From the NCBI RefSeq assembly GCF_004358025.1, contig NZ_SMTL01000003.1:310001-374000 (forward strand): 64,000 bases of DNA. The letters are read 5' to 3'. This document shows, in pieces, positions 55,596 through 64,000 of the stretch. Each line of letters opens with the position of its first letter. Within the stretch, counting starts at the first letter, position 1. The translations under genes and the position numbers were made by a program. Under the pieces are notes generated by a model. The model made no database searches. It was not told where the DNA came from and worked only from the letters and a program-made list of their open reading frames with translations. The DNA is from Rhizobium deserti (lineage in GTDB: Bacteria; Pseudomonadota; Alphaproteobacteria; Rhizobiales; Rhizobiaceae).

Positions 55596-56639
55596 TCAAG
55601 CCCGTGATTTCCTGGACCGGCTTTCCTCCCCTGCCCTGTTCTCGGCCCGATATTGCGCCGGGGTCTTGCCCATGACCCGCCGGAACTCACGATTGAAGTT
55701 CGATTTGGTGGAGAAGCCGGCATCCAGCATGACCTGGGTCACCGTGGATTTCTGTTCTACCAGAAGCCGGCAGGCTTCCGCCACACGCCGGTTGTTGACG
55801 AATTGCGAGACGTTCAGCCCCGTCGCCCTGTTGATGGCCGCCGATACCTCTCGGGCGGGAAGACCCGCCTTGCGCGCGAGTTTCGCCAGGCTCAAACCTT
55901 CGTCGCGATAGAGGGCTCCGTCCTCCAGAGCCGCTTTGACGCGCGCCACCACTGCCTCGTCGGCGACACTCGGTACCATTGCACGAGGCTGGACGCTTAC
56001 CCTCGGGCGGGAGGTTTGCGGCAAAAAATAATAGACGGCGACAGCTGCGAACGCAGCAATATTCATGATCGTGACCACGAACGGCACGTCCTGCGTCCCC
56101 GCATAGCTCGTATAGACAGCCAGCGCCGCGTCGCTGATGGCGAAGAACAGCATGAGGCCGGCCGTCAGCCGAGCTGCTCGCAACGCCGGGCGCATCCGCG
56201 GCAGGGACGCCTCGGCCATGACGTCGCCTCCCGCTTCCCCAGGGCTGGAGAGGGTCATGCGCCAGATCGCCAGGCCGTAGCCAAAGAAGATCACAAGAAG
56301 CAGAGGGTCCACGAGGTTGCGATATAAGGTGCTGGCGACAGCTACGGCGGCAGCCGGTGCCAGATGCAGCCAGGGCCGGTTCAGCCTCTGCCCCGCCAGG
56401 CCCCGAAAGGCCAAAAACGCCAGCGGCGGCATGAGCGCCGCCGTCACCGGCAGAAGCCGGCTCAGACCGTCGACACCGTATCCGAACCTCAAGCCCACTC
56501 CGATGCCTTGAAGAGCGTAGAGCAGAAGGAAAGCATGGAAATACCTGCGGGTGCCGGGCACATCGACGCCTTTCAATCCGTCATGGAGCGTCAGCGCAAA
56601 GGCAAGGCCAGCGAGGAATGGGAGTGGAACGGACAGCAC
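55596..56639 (-). CDS. Membrane-embedded AraC-family regulator (347 aa)
   Basis: The N-terminal 210 residues contain about six or seven hydrophobic segments (for instance VPLPFLAGLAFALTL, LLPVTAALMPPLAFLAF, TIMNIAAFAAVAVYYFL). The C-terminal 110 residues are an AraC-type double helix-turn-helix: LARKAGLPAREVSAAINRAT and VTQVMLDAGFSTKSNFNREF, ending MGKTPAQYR. Regulators of this design sense signals at the membrane. The start is a GTG at 56639, the first possible one after an in-frame stop, and its ribosome-binding site is weak. Targets are unknown. Confidence 0.87.
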   Translation of the reverse strand: MLSVPLPFLAGLAFALTLHDGLKGVDVPGTRRYFHAFLLLYALQGIGVGLRFGYGVDGLSRLLPVTAALMPPLAFLAFRGLAGQRLNRPWLHLAPAAAVAVASTLYRNLVDPLLLVIFFGYGLAIWRMTLSSPGEAGGDVMAEASLPRMRPALRAARLTAGLMLFFAISDAALAVYTSYAGTQDVPFVVTIMNIAAFAAVAVYYFLPQTSRPRVSVQPRAMVPSVADEAVVARVKAALEDGALYRDEGLSLAKLARKAGLPAREVSAAINRATGLNVSQFVNNRRVAEACRLLVEQKSTVTQVMLDAGFSTKSNFNREFRRVMGKTPAQYRAENRAGEESRSRKSRA

Positions 56640-56786
56640 TGGAAACCCAAGGGCAAGCGGCTTCGATCATGTTTCCTTAAAGCCTAACACGTCCCGGCCG
56701 GAAAGGCATGTGGATTGCCCCGCAGTCTGCAGGGACGCTCGCTTGCATGGGAAACAAGCGCGCTCGGCTTGGACCTCGATCAGCTG

Positions 56787-59519
56787 TTAAGTGGCGAGCT
56801 GTTTCCTCAGCGCGTAAAGCGTGTCCAGCGCCTCGCGCGGCGTCATCTCGTCGGGATTGATGGCTTTCAAGGCCTCTTCCACCTTGGACGGGCCGGTGCG
56901 TCGGGCTTCCTCGCGACGCACCGCGACCTGGAAGAGCGGCAGGTCGTCGATCAGCTGGCTTGCCGGGTTCTTACGGTCGGAATCTTCCAGCTTGGCCAGC
57001 ACGTCGCGGGCGCGGGTCACGACCGAATGGGGAAGCCCTGCAAGCCGGGCGACCTGAATGCCATAGGAGCGGTCTGCGGCACCCGGCCCCACCTCGTGCA
57101 GGAAGATCACCTCCCCGTCCCATTCCTTGACCTTCATCGTCGCGTTGGAAAGCCGGTTCAGCTTTTCCGACAGCACCGTCAGCTCGTGGAAATGGGTGGC
57201 GAACAGGCCGCGGCAGCGGTTCGCCTCATGCAGGTGCTCGACCGCCGCCCAGGCGATGGACAGGCCGTCGAATGTGGCGGTGCCGCGGCCAATCTCGTCG
57301 AGAATGACCAGCGAGCGGTCGCTTGCCTGGTTGAGGATGGCTGCCGTCTCGACCATTTCCACCATGAAGGTGGAACGGCCGCGGGCCAGATCGTCGGAGG
57401 CACCGACCCGCGAAAACAGCCGATCGACAATGCCGATATGAGCCGAGGCCGCGGGCACGAACGAACCCATCTGGGCAAGGATGGCGATCAGCGCGTTCTG
57501 GCGCAGGAAGGTCGATTTGCCGCCCATATTGGGACCGGTCAGCAGCCAGAGCGCACCGAATTCACTAGAGCCTGTTGGCGACAGGTCGCAGTCATTGGCG
57601 ATAAACGAGCCGACGGACTGTTTGCGCAGCGCCTGCTCGACAACCGGATGGCGCCCGCCCTCGATCGAAAACATGCGGCTGCCATCGACGATCGGGCGGC
57701 GGTAATTCCACTCCTCGGCAAGCATGGCAAGGCCGGCAGCAACATCGACAACAGCCAGCGCGCGGGCACCGGCCTTGATGGCCTCAGCCTGCGCCGTGAC
57801 GGCCGAGACCATTTGGCCGAAAGCTTCCAGCTCAATTGTCAACGCCTGGTCGGCGGCATTGGCTATGCGGGTTTCAAGATCGGCGAGCTCGGTCGTGGTG
57901 AAGCGCATGGCACTGGCCATGGTCTGGCGATGGATGAAGCGCGCCTTGCCCTCGGGCGTCTCGGTCATCGATCCCGAATTGCCGGCGGTGACCTCGATGA
58001 AATAGCCAAGGACGTTATTGTGCTTGATCTTCAGCGACTTGATGCCGGTTTCCTCGGCATATTGCAGCTGCAGGGCGGCAATGACCCGGCGCGACTGGTC
58101 ACGCAAAGCGCGGACCTCATCCAGCTCCGCATGGGCGCCATCGGCAAGAAAGCCGCCATCGCGCTTCAGGAGCGGCAGTTCATCGGCAAGCATGTTGGCC
58201 AGCAGGCTTTCCAAGGAGGACGGCAGCGCCTTCAGGTCGGCAAGCGCATCGGAAAGCTCTTCAGGAAGCATGGCCTTGTCGAGAAAGGCGGCCACCCCAC
58301 GCGCGGCTTCCAACCCTGCCAGGATGGCGCCGAGATCACGCGGTCCGCCCCTCTCCAAAGCCAATCGCGAAAGGGCGCGTGGCATGTCGGGAACATGCTT
58401 CAGCGACGAGCGCAGATCCGAGCAAAGTCCCGGCTCCTCACGAAGGAAGGAGATGGAATCGAGGCGCCGGTTGATCCGTTCCGGGTCGGTCAGCGGCGAC
58501 ATCAGCCGTTCAGCCAGAAGGCGGGCACCACCGCCGGTCACGGTGCGGTCGATTGCCTTGAGAAGCGTACCCTCCCGCTCACCGGAAAGCGTCTTCGTCA
58601 GTTCGAGGTTGCCACGGGTGGCCGGATCGATGAACAGCGTCGAAGCACCGCTTTCGCGCTCCGGCCGGCCGAGCGGTGGTCGCTCAGCGATCTGCGTTTT
58701 TTCGACATAGGCGACAGCGGCAGCGGCAGCGGCGAGTTCGGAGCGGGAGAAGGTACCGAAGCCGTTCAGCGTGCCGACGCCGAAATAACGGGCGATGCGG
58801 CCTTCGGCGCTGGCGCTGTCGAAAAGGACGGATGGCTGCGGCACCGCCACCTTGCCCAGCACGTCGAAGACCGGCTTCAACTCGGCGTCGTGGAACATGG
58901 TGTCCGGCAAGATCAGTTCCCGCGGCTCGATGCGCAGGATGTCCGCAAGCAGCCGCGACGGGTCGGTTTCGGCCAGTCGGAAGATGCCGGTGGAGATGTC
59001 GATCCAGGCAAGCGCCATCTGCGCCTCGGCAGACCCTCGGATACGGGCCAGCGCCATGAGATAATTGGATTCGGAGGCGACGAGCAGCTTTTCCTCGGTG
59101 ATCGTGCCGGGCGTGACGAGGCGCACGACGTCCCGCTTCACCACCGATTTCGACCCGCGCTTCCTCGCCTCTGCCGGATCCTCCACCTGCTCGCAGACGG
59201 CGACGCGGAAACCCAGCCCGATCAGCTTCTGGAGATAATCGTCGGCCGCATGGATCGGCACGCCGCACATGGGAATATCCTGCCCCATATGCTGGCCGCG
59301 CCGGGTGAGGGTAATGCCGAGCGCCCGCGAGGCATCCACTGCATCCTCGAAGAAGAGCTCGTAGAAATCCCCCATGCGGTAGAAGAGCAGCGAACCGGGA
59401 TTGTTCGCCTTGATCTCGATATACTGCTCCATCATCGGCGTCGCCGAAGCGCGGCTCTGCTCCGACGCCAGTTCGGCGGCGTTGAGAGCTTCGATGGAGA
59501 AACGTTCGAACTGAGTCAC
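56787..59519 (-). CDS. mutS: DNA mismatch repair protein MutS
   Basis: Recognises mispairs and starts methylation-independent or MutL-linked repair. The 910-aa protein has the mismatch-binding F-x-E in [12 protein letters not shown], the Walker [21 protein letters not shown], Walker [19 protein letters not shown] and the HTH near [19 protein letters not shown]. The start used is a GTG at 59519; the extra 28 residues before MMEQYIEIK fit what I recall of rhizobial MutS. It diverges from the malic enzyme gene with 112 nt between. Confidence 0.97.
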   Translation of the reverse strand: MTQFERFSIEALNAAELASEQSRASATPMMEQYIEIKANNPGSLLFYRMGDFYELFFEDAVDASRALGITLTRRGQHMGQDIPMCGVPIHAADDYLQKLIGLGFRVAVCEQVEDPAEARKRGSKSVVKRDVVRLVTPGTITEEKLLVASESNYLMALARIRGSAEAQMALAWIDISTGIFRLAETDPSRLLADILRIEPRELILPDTMFHDAELKPVFDVLGKVAVPQPSVLFDSASAEGRIARYFGVGTLNGFGTFSRSELAAAAAAVAYVEKTQIAERPPLGRPERESGASTLFIDPATRGNLELTKTLSGEREGTLLKAIDRTVTGGGARLLAERLMSPLTDPERINRRLDSISFLREEPGLCSDLRSSLKHVPDMPRALSRLALERGGPRDLGAILAGLEAARGVAAFLDKAMLPEELSDALADLKALPSSLESLLANMLADELPLLKRDGGFLADGAHAELDEVRALRDQSRRVIAALQLQYAEETGIKSLKIKHNNVLGYFIEVTAGNSGSMTETPEGKARFIHRQTMASAMRFTTTELADLETRIANAADQALTIELEAFGQMVSAVTAQAEAIKAGARALAVVDVAAGLAMLAEEWNYRRPIVDGSRMFSIEGGRHPVVEQALRKQSVGSFIANDCDLSPTGSSEFGALWLLTGPNMGGKSTFLRQNALIAILAQMGSFVPAASAHIGIVDRLFSRVGASDDLARGRSTFMVEMVETAAILNQASDRSLVILDEIGRGTATFDGLSIAWAAVEHLHEANRCRGLFATHFHELTVLSEKLNRLSNATMKVKEWDGEVIFLHEVGPGAADRSYGIQVARLAGLPHSVVTRARDVLAKLEDSDRKNPASQLIDDLPLFQVAVRREEARRTGPSKVEEALKAINPDEMTPREALDTLYALRKQLAT

Positions 59520-59631
59520 GGGACGGTTTTTTGTTGCGCGCTGGAACTGGCGACACTATCGGTGAAACCCCTATAAACACAATATCTAGAGCAGTCCCGG
59601 GAGCGACTGCCCACAAAAAGCTGGAGGATAC

Positions 59632-61929
59632 ATGCCCGCCAAAGACAATGCCGGAAACGGGACCAACCGTACGCGCGCATCGGTCACCGAGCAGGAAGCG
59701 CTGGATTTCCATTCTCAGGGCCGGCCGGGCAAGCTGGAGATCAGTCCAACCAAGCCTATGGCGACTCAGCGCGACCTGTCGCTTGCCTATTCTCCCGGCG
59801 TTGCCGTGCCCGTAAAGGCGATCGCCGCGGATCCTGCGGCCGCTTACGATTACACGACACGCGGCAATATGGTCGCGGTGATCTCCAACGGCACCGCCAT
59901 CCTTGGCCTCGGCAATCTGGGTGCTCTCGCCTCCAAGCCTGTCATGGAAGGCAAAGCCGTGCTCTTCAAGCGATTCGCTGATGTGGATTCCATCGATCTC
60001 GAGGTCGATACGGAGAATGTCGACGAATTCATCAACTGCGTGCGCTACCTCGGCCCCTCCTTCGGCGGCATCAACCTTGAGGACATCAAGGCGCCGGAAT
60101 GCTTCATCATCGAGAGCCGGCTGCGCGAACTGATGGACATCCCGGTCTTTCATGACGACCAGCATGGTACGGCGATCATTGCGGCCGCCGGTCTCATCAA
60201 TGCGCTGGAACTGACCGGTCGCGACCTGAAGACGACGAAGCTGGTCTGCAACGGTGCAGGCGCAGCCGCGATTGCCTGCGTGGAGCTCATCAAGGCGATG
60301 GGCTTCAATTCGGAAAACATCATCCTCTGCGATACCAAGGGCGTCATCTACCAAGGCCGCACCGAAGGCATGAACCAGTGGAAGAGCGCGCATGCGGTGA
60401 AGACCGACCGCCGCACCCTGGAAGAAGCCATGAAGGGTGCCGACGTCGTGTTCGGCCTGTCGCAGAAGGGCGCCTTCACGGAAGAGATGATCCGCTCCAT
60501 GGCCGACAAGCCAATCATTTTCGCCATGGCCAATCCCGACCCGGAAATCACCCCGGAGGAAGTGGCGCGCATCCGTGACGACGCGATCATGGCGACCGGC
60601 CGTTCGGACTATCCGAACCAAGTCAACAATGTGCTCGGCTTCCCCTATATCTTCCGCGGTGCACTCGACGTGCGTGCCAGGCAGATCAACGACGCGATGA
60701 AGATCGCCGCCGCCCGGGCGCTGGCGGATCTGGCGCGGGAAGACGTGCCGGACGACGTCGCCGCCGCTTATCAGGGCAACCGCCCGCGCTTCGGCGCGCA
60801 GTACATCATCCCGGTGCCCTTCGATCCGCGGCTGATCTCGGCCATTCCGGTTGCCGTCGCGAGGGCTGCGATGGAAAGCGGCGCGGCGCGGCGCGATATT
60901 GCCGATCTCGACGCCTATGCCGCCGAGCTTTCGGCCCGACGTGATCCGATCGCAGCCACGACGCAAGGCATTTATGAGCGGGTTCGCCGCTTTCCGAAGC
61001 GGGTCGTGTTTGCCGAGGCCGAGGAAGAGCAGGTCATGCGGGCAGCGATCTCGTTCACCCATCAGAAGCTCGGCACGGCAATCCTGCTTGGCCGCGACGA
61101 TGTGATCCGGGCGACTGCGGAAAAGGCTGGCATCGACCTCGACCGCCCCGGCGTCGAAATCGTCAATGCCCGCCTTTCCAACCGAGTGGAGGCGTATATC
61201 GATCACCTTTATGCGCGGCTGCAGCGCGAGGGCTTCCTGCACCGCGACGTGCAGCGGCTGATCCACAATGACCGCAACCATTTTGCCGCCACCATGGTGG
61301 CAATCGGCGATGCCGACGCCATGGTGACCGGCACGACTCGCAATTATGCGACGGCCCTTTCCGACGTGCGCCGCTGCATCGACGCCAAGCCGGGCCACAA
61401 GGTGATCGGCGTGTCGCTGGTGATTTCGCGCGGACGGACGATCTTCGTGGCCGATACCGCCGTGCACGACATGCCGAATGCCGAGCAGATCGCCGACATT
61501 GCCGTCGAGGCAGCACGCGTCGCCAGACGCATGGGATATGAGCCGCGCGTCGCATTGCTGGCCTATTCCACCTTCGGCCAGCCCATCGGCGAGCGCTCGG
61601 AGCGGGTGCGCGAAGCCGTCAAGATCCTCGACAGCCGTCGCGTCGATTTCGAGTATGACGGCGAGATGGGCGCCGACGTGGCGCTTAATCAGCACCGTAT
61701 GGAACAGTATCCGTTCTGCCGGCTTTCCGGCACGGCCAATGTGCTCGTCATGCCGGCCATTCACTCGGCGTCGATCTCGACCCGGATGCTGCAGGAACTC
61801 GGCGCCTCGACGGTCATCGGGCCGCTGCTTGTCGGCCTCGACAAGTCGGTCCAGATCACCCAGATGGGCGCCAAGGATAGCGACATCGTCAACATGGCGG
61901 CGATTGCGGCTTACAATGCAGGAACCTAA
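59632..61929 (+). CDS. tme: NADP-dependent malic enzyme with phosphotransacetylase-like C-terminus
   Basis: A 765-aa enzyme decarboxylating malate to pyruvate. Residues 1-430 are the malic enzyme: [30 protein letters not shown] (metal/substrate site) and [15 protein letters not shown] with the NAD(P)-binding domain. Residues 440-765 are similar to phosphotransacetylase ([31 protein letters not shown]) and are thought to be regulatory rather than catalytic. The mutS-tme-olsB order suggests the NADP form Tme rather than the NAD form Dme. ATG 59632 follows GGAGG. Confidence 0.92.
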   Translation: MPAKDNAGNGTNRTRASVTEQEALDFHSQGRPGKLEISPTKPMATQRDLSLAYSPGVAVPVKAIAADPAAAYDYTTRGNMVAVISNGTAILGLGNLGALASKPVMEGKAVLFKRFADVDSIDLEVDTENVDEFINCVRYLGPSFGGINLEDIKAPECFIIESRLRELMDIPVFHDDQHGTAIIAAAGLINALELTGRDLKTTKLVCNGAGAAAIACVELIKAMGFNSENIILCDTKGVIYQGRTEGMNQWKSAHAVKTDRRTLEEAMKGADVVFGLSQKGAFTEEMIRSMADKPIIFAMANPDPEITPEEVARIRDDAIMATGRSDYPNQVNNVLGFPYIFRGALDVRARQINDAMKIAAARALADLAREDVPDDVAAAYQGNRPRFGAQYIIPVPFDPRLISAIPVAVARAAMESGAARRDIADLDAYAAELSARRDPIAATTQGIYERVRRFPKRVVFAEAEEEQVMRAAISFTHQKLGTAILLGRDDVIRATAEKAGIDLDRPGVEIVNARLSNRVEAYIDHLYARLQREGFLHRDVQRLIHNDRNHFAATMVAIGDADAMVTGTTRNYATALSDVRRCIDAKPGHKVIGVSLVISRGRTIFVADTAVHDMPNAEQIADIAVEAARVARRMGYEPRVALLAYSTFGQPIGERSERVREAVKILDSRRVDFEYDGEMGADVALNQHRMEQYPFCRLSGTANVLVMPAIHSASISTRMLQELGASTVIGPLLVGLDKSVQITQMGAKDSDIVNMAAIAAYNAGT

Positions 61930-61954
61930 GGCTGCTTGAAAGCCGGACCCAAGC

Positions 61955-61979
61955 GGACTAAGTTCAGTAAACTAAGTCC
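61955..61979. promoter_or_regulatory. Symmetric repeat upstream of the toxin-antitoxin pair
   Basis: GGACTAAGTT and AACTAAGTCC flank CAGTA. As inverted arms they match at 9 of 10 positions, and ACTAAGT also recurs directly 15 nt apart. It ends 15 nt before the antitoxin start codon, where autoregulating antitoxin/toxin complexes usually bind. Confidence 0.6.
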
Positions 61980-61994
61980 ACTCGGAGACCTGCG

Positions 61995-62252
61995 ATGAAG
62001 ACGGTCAATATCCATGAGGCCAAGACGCATCTTTCGCGGCTGGTCGAGGAGGCGGCCAAGGGCGAGGTATTCGTCATCGCCAAGGCTGGAAAGCCGATGG
62101 TGAGGGTGGTGCCGCTCGAGGAGGCAGCCTCCGAGGAGCTGAAGAAGAAGCGCAAGATTGGCTTTCTCGAAGGCCAATTTTCGGTTCCCGACGATTTTGA
62201 CACAATGTTCGCCAAAGAGATCGAAGAGATGTTCTACGGCGACGATAAATGA
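61995..62252 (+). CDS. Phd/YefM-type antitoxin
   Basis: An 85-aa protein whose N-terminal half follows the Phd/YefM fold: VNIHEAKTHLSRLVEEAAKG then EVFVIAKAGKPMVRVVPLEE. The C-terminal half is charged and Lys/Glu/Phe-rich, the part that usually wraps the toxin. ATG 61995 is preceded by CGGAG at about 10 nt. The stop overlaps the toxin ATG by 4 nt, typical of type II modules. A symmetric element just upstream is the likely autoregulatory operator. Confidence 0.92.
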   Translation: MKTVNIHEAKTHLSRLVEEAAKGEVFVIAKAGKPMVRVVPLEEAASEELKKKRKIGFLEGQFSVPDDFDTMFAKEIEEMFYGDDK

Positions 62253-62638
62253 AACTTCTGCTCGATTCTCATCTTCTCGTGTGGCTGGCGGCGGCGACTG
62301 CCAAGCTTCCCCCAGCGGCAAGAACCTTCATCGAAGATCCGCAGAACACCTTGTTCTTCAGTACCGCGAGCGTCTGGGAGCTGATGGTGAAATATAGCCT
62401 CGGAAAAAATGATATCCCGGTACACCCGCGCGTTCTGCATCGGGCGCTACTCGACAATGGCTTTACGGAGCTTCCCATTGATAGCGTGCATGCGTTCAAT
62501 ATCGAGAGCCTGCCACCCATCCATAAGGACCCCTTTGATCGGATCCTGATTGCACAAGCATTGGCCGAAGGCATGCTTCTGCTGACGTCGGATGAAGCGA
62601 TCGCGCGATATAGCGGGCCGATCCGCCTGGTGCGCTAG
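62249..62638 (+). CDS. PIN-domain toxin, VapC family
   Basis: A 129-aa PIN ribonuclease with all four acidic active-site residues in place: Asp6 (LLLDSHLLVW), Glu44 (ASVWELMVKY), Asp97 (KDPFDRILIAQA) and Asp115 (LLTSDEA). VapC toxins cleave tRNA or rRNA when freed from antitoxin. Here the antitoxin is Phd-like rather than AbrB-like, a common pairing in proteobacteria. The overlap with the antitoxin gene implies coupled translation. The module is set between tme and olsB. Confidence 0.93.
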   Translation: MKLLLDSHLLVWLAAATAKLPPAARTFIEDPQNTLFFSTASVWELMVKYSLGKNDIPVHPRVLHRALLDNGFTELPIDSVHAFNIESLPPIHKDPFDRILIAQALAEGMLLLTSDEAIARYSGPIRLVR

Positions 62639-62660
62639 GCCGCTTTTAAAGAAACGCCCT

Positions 62661-63533
62661 TTAGCTCGAGAACCGGCCGGCGTCAGCACCGTAATAGTTG
62701 ATGTAGCGGTTGGAAATGGCCGCAATCGGCAGGACGACCAGCACATCGGTCGTGTTGAAAGCATGGTCCACCACGGCGCCGTCGCCGATCATGGCGCCGA
62801 GCCGCATATATCCCTTGATCAGCGGCGGAAGTGACGACAATGCCTTGCGGGTATTGATGCCCTCGATCGGCATGAGATCCATCTGCCGGTAAAGTTCGGG
62901 CTGTGCCGAGACCGCCCATTCTCCCACGGCCGGAACCGTGTGATGGAGGAAGGATAGAGCCAGCGCATGTTCTTCCGGCAACACGCCCGGAAAGGAAGCG
63001 CAGCCGAACAGCGCGTTCATGCCATGCCGCAGGGCATAAGCCCAATTGCCCTGCCAGAGCAGTTCCACCACGCGCTTGGTCCGATAATCCGGAAGCACGC
63101 AGGAGCGGCCGAGCTCCATGAACTGCTTGTCGGGGTGGCGCGCCAGCAATGGCTCGATATCGAATTCGGCAGCCGAATAGAAGCCGCCATTGGCGAGCGC
63201 CACTTCCTGGCGCAGCAGGCGATAGGTGCCGACGATCTGGTCTTCCACATCGCCTTCGATGGCATTGTCGAGAACGAGAAGGTGATCGCAAATGGCGTCA
63301 TAGGCATCGACGTCGCGACGGCGGCGCATGGCCTCCGGCGGCAGGGTCGCCTGCATTTCCTCGACGAAAACCCGGTAGCGCACGGCCTGCGCCGCATCGA
63401 TCTCACGCGGCGTGCGGGCGAGCCGTGTTTCCAGCGAGCCGATGCGGCCGAATACATCGCCGTTGACCGGAATAGGGGCCGGCGCCTGGTTTGTTTCTGG
63501 GTTCACGTCACGGTTCAGGAGTTCAAGTGCCAT
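62661..63533 (-). CDS. olsB: L-ornithine N(alpha)-acyltransferase (OlsB)
   Basis: Transfers a 3-hydroxyacyl group from ACP to ornithine, giving lyso-ornithine lipid. The 290-aa protein matches the OlsB/hemolysin-like GNAT family: AVRYRVFVEEM, VDAYDAICDHLLVLD, VGTYRLLRQEVA, MELGRSCVLPDYR and a C-terminal IKGYMRLGAMIGDGAVVDHAFNT-type end. Rhizobial ornithine lipids accumulate under phosphate limitation and replace phospholipids. The OlsA-like partner is 17 kb away in the same window. A short inverted repeat is found upstream. Confidence 0.9.
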   Translation of the reverse strand: MALELLNRDVNPETNQAPAPIPVNGDVFGRIGSLETRLARTPREIDAAQAVRYRVFVEEMQATLPPEAMRRRRDVDAYDAICDHLLVLDNAIEGDVEDQIVGTYRLLRQEVALANGGFYSAAEFDIEPLLARHPDKQFMELGRSCVLPDYRTKRVVELLWQGNWAYALRHGMNALFGCASFPGVLPEEHALALSFLHHTVPAVGEWAVSAQPELYRQMDLMPIEGINTRKALSSLPPLIKGYMRLGAMIGDGAVVDHAFNTTDVLVVLPIAAISNRYINYYGADAGRFSS

Positions 63534-63591
63534 GGTGATTCGTCCCGTCCGGTCAGATCACCGCCATAAATCACGTCTCTGCAACAAGAAC

Positions 63592-63608
63592 GTGACAAGC
63601 ACTGTCAC
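63592..63608. promoter_or_regulatory. Inverted repeat upstream of olsB
   Basis: GTGACA and TGTCAC form exact 6-bp arms around AGCAC, 58 nt before the olsB start. Read toward olsB, TTGTCAC resembles one half of a rhizobial PHO box (CTGTCAT/C), but the second half 4 nt on is poor. It could instead be a weak hairpin at the end of the upstream gene. Confidence 0.3.
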
Positions 63609-63631
63609 AATAGGAAGTCCGAAGCCGAGCG

Positions 63632-64000
63632 TCAACGCGCCTGTTGACGATTGGTGGCCGGTTGAAGAAGAAGCTGCACTTCCTCGATCAGAAGCCGGGG
63701 ATCGATCGGCTTTTGGAGCAGCCGGCTAGCGCCAAGCCGCAGGACCTGCTGCCGAAGTTCCGGGCGGGCATCGCCCGTCAACACAACCACGGGGACGGAA
63801 GCGCTCGCGCTTAGCCGCTCTTTCGTGAACGACCAGGACAGGAAGTCAACAAGAGTTCCACCCGGCATGTGCATGTCGCAGATAACGAGATCCGGCCGAT
63901 CGCCGGTTTCTTCGGCAGCATTTTTCAAAGTTGCGAAATCGTCAACAAGACGGACGCGGTGGCCTGCCTTCTTGAGGATGGCCCGCACCAGCATCGCATT
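63632..64000 (-). CDS. Response-regulator receiver domain, N-terminus beyond the window
   Basis: The visible 122 codons form most of a CheY-like receiver: phosphoacceptor Asp in DLVICDMHMPGG, Thr in VPVVVLTGDA and the conserved Lys in RLLQKPIDP. The frame continues past the window edge (codons for Asn-Ala before Met), and the start resembles the interior of a receiver (after the acidic first strand). This is therefore the 3' end of a longer gene, most likely a hybrid histidine kinase with a C-terminal receiver. The tail ends L-L-Q-P-A-T-N-R-Q-Q-A-R. Confidence 0.85.
   Translation of the reverse strand, partial: NAMLVRAILKKAGHRVRLVDDFATLKNAAEETGDRPDLVICDMHMPGGTLVDFLSWSFTKERLSASASVPVVVLTGDARPELRQQVLRLGASRLLQKPIDPRLLIEEVQLLLQPATNRQQAR

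Noticed and set aside
53847-55607. Antisense 586-codon ORF opposite glnD
   Set aside because: No domain signatures; glnD is certain in the other direction and codon bias explains the open frame.
56715-59576. Antisense 953-codon ORF opposite mutS
   Set aside because: Exactly shadows mutS; low-complexity His/Gly/Arg composition typical of antisense translations.
58684-61764. 1026-codon minus-strand ORF running through tme and into mutS
   Set aside because: Antisense to tme and out of frame with mutS; no motifs along its length.

Overview
The window looks like chromosomal DNA of an alphaproteobacterium of the order Hyphomicrobiales (Rhizobiales), most likely family Rhizobiaceae (Rhizobium, Agrobacterium or Sinorhizobium relatives). 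The signs are high GC content with alphaproteobacterial codon use, rhizobial gene orders (pgi/frk/pyrE/pyrC; rpmH-rnpA-yidC-engB...argB; def-fmt-truA/dapE-dapD; metK-praR-lnt-corC-ybeY-phoH-miaB-plsC-mur-rimI-tsaB; trpS...murJ-glnD; mutS/tme/olsB), a Mur/Fur regulator overlapping an OlsA-like acyltransferase, a PraR/PhrR-type regulator, an OlsB-type ornithine lipid synthase, and EcfG-type stress promoters. The genus cannot be fixed from the sequence alone. Gene-order comparisons are from memory, not from a search.

Layout. 1-2.5 kb: the 3' part of a short NAD-synthase-like ATP pyrophosphatase, a convergent GNAT-like gene and a PRC-barrel gene behind an EcfG-type promoter. 2.7-13.4 kb: carbon and pyrimidine metabolism (fadD, an alpha/beta-hydrolase lipoprotein, pgi, and on the other strand pyrC-pyrE-frk), a secreted Sel1-repeat protein with a second EcfG-type promoter, and a proline-racemase-family enzyme with an SDR that lacks its catalytic lysine. 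13.5-17.8 kb: a small membrane protein, tRNA-Arg(ACG), an orphan histidine kinase and a chemoreceptor with a CheR/CheB-tether-like C-terminus. 18-23.3 kb: ribosome and membrane biogenesis (rpmH, rnpA, yidC, engB) and argB, with a fasciclin-domain gene set between engB and argB on the other strand. 23.3-36 kb: a DMT transporter, a HAD nucleotidase, a secreted EF-hand protein, ribokinase, rmuC, def-fmt-truA, dapD-dapE with a membrane-protein gene overlapping dapE, a LOG-family enzyme, a nucleoside hydrolase, and hsp20 with a ROSE-like RNA thermometer followed by a DUF1150 gene.

36-50 kb is a long run of minus-strand housekeeping genes covering tRNA modification (trmB, miaB, tsaB), SAM synthesis, lipoprotein maturation, rRNA processing (ybeY, phoH), metal-responsive regulation, Fe-S assembly (nfuA) and trpS. 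50-59.5 kb holds a VOC protein, a secreted M15-type peptidase, murJ, glnD, a membrane-embedded AraC-type regulator and mutS. 59.6-64 kb holds an NADP-malic enzyme, a Phd/VapC-type toxin-antitoxin pair with a symmetric upstream element, olsB, and the receiver domain of a protein that runs off the window.

There is no prophage, insertion sequence, CRISPR array, rRNA operon or plasmid replication gene. Most of the window is conserved core genome. The more unusual content is the NAD-synthase-like/GNAT edge, the SDR and racemase pair, several exact palindromes and direct repeats between genes, two EcfG-type promoters and the ROSE-like leader. Long antisense ORFs opposite fadD, glnD, mutS and tme are coding-bias shadows and are not annotated.
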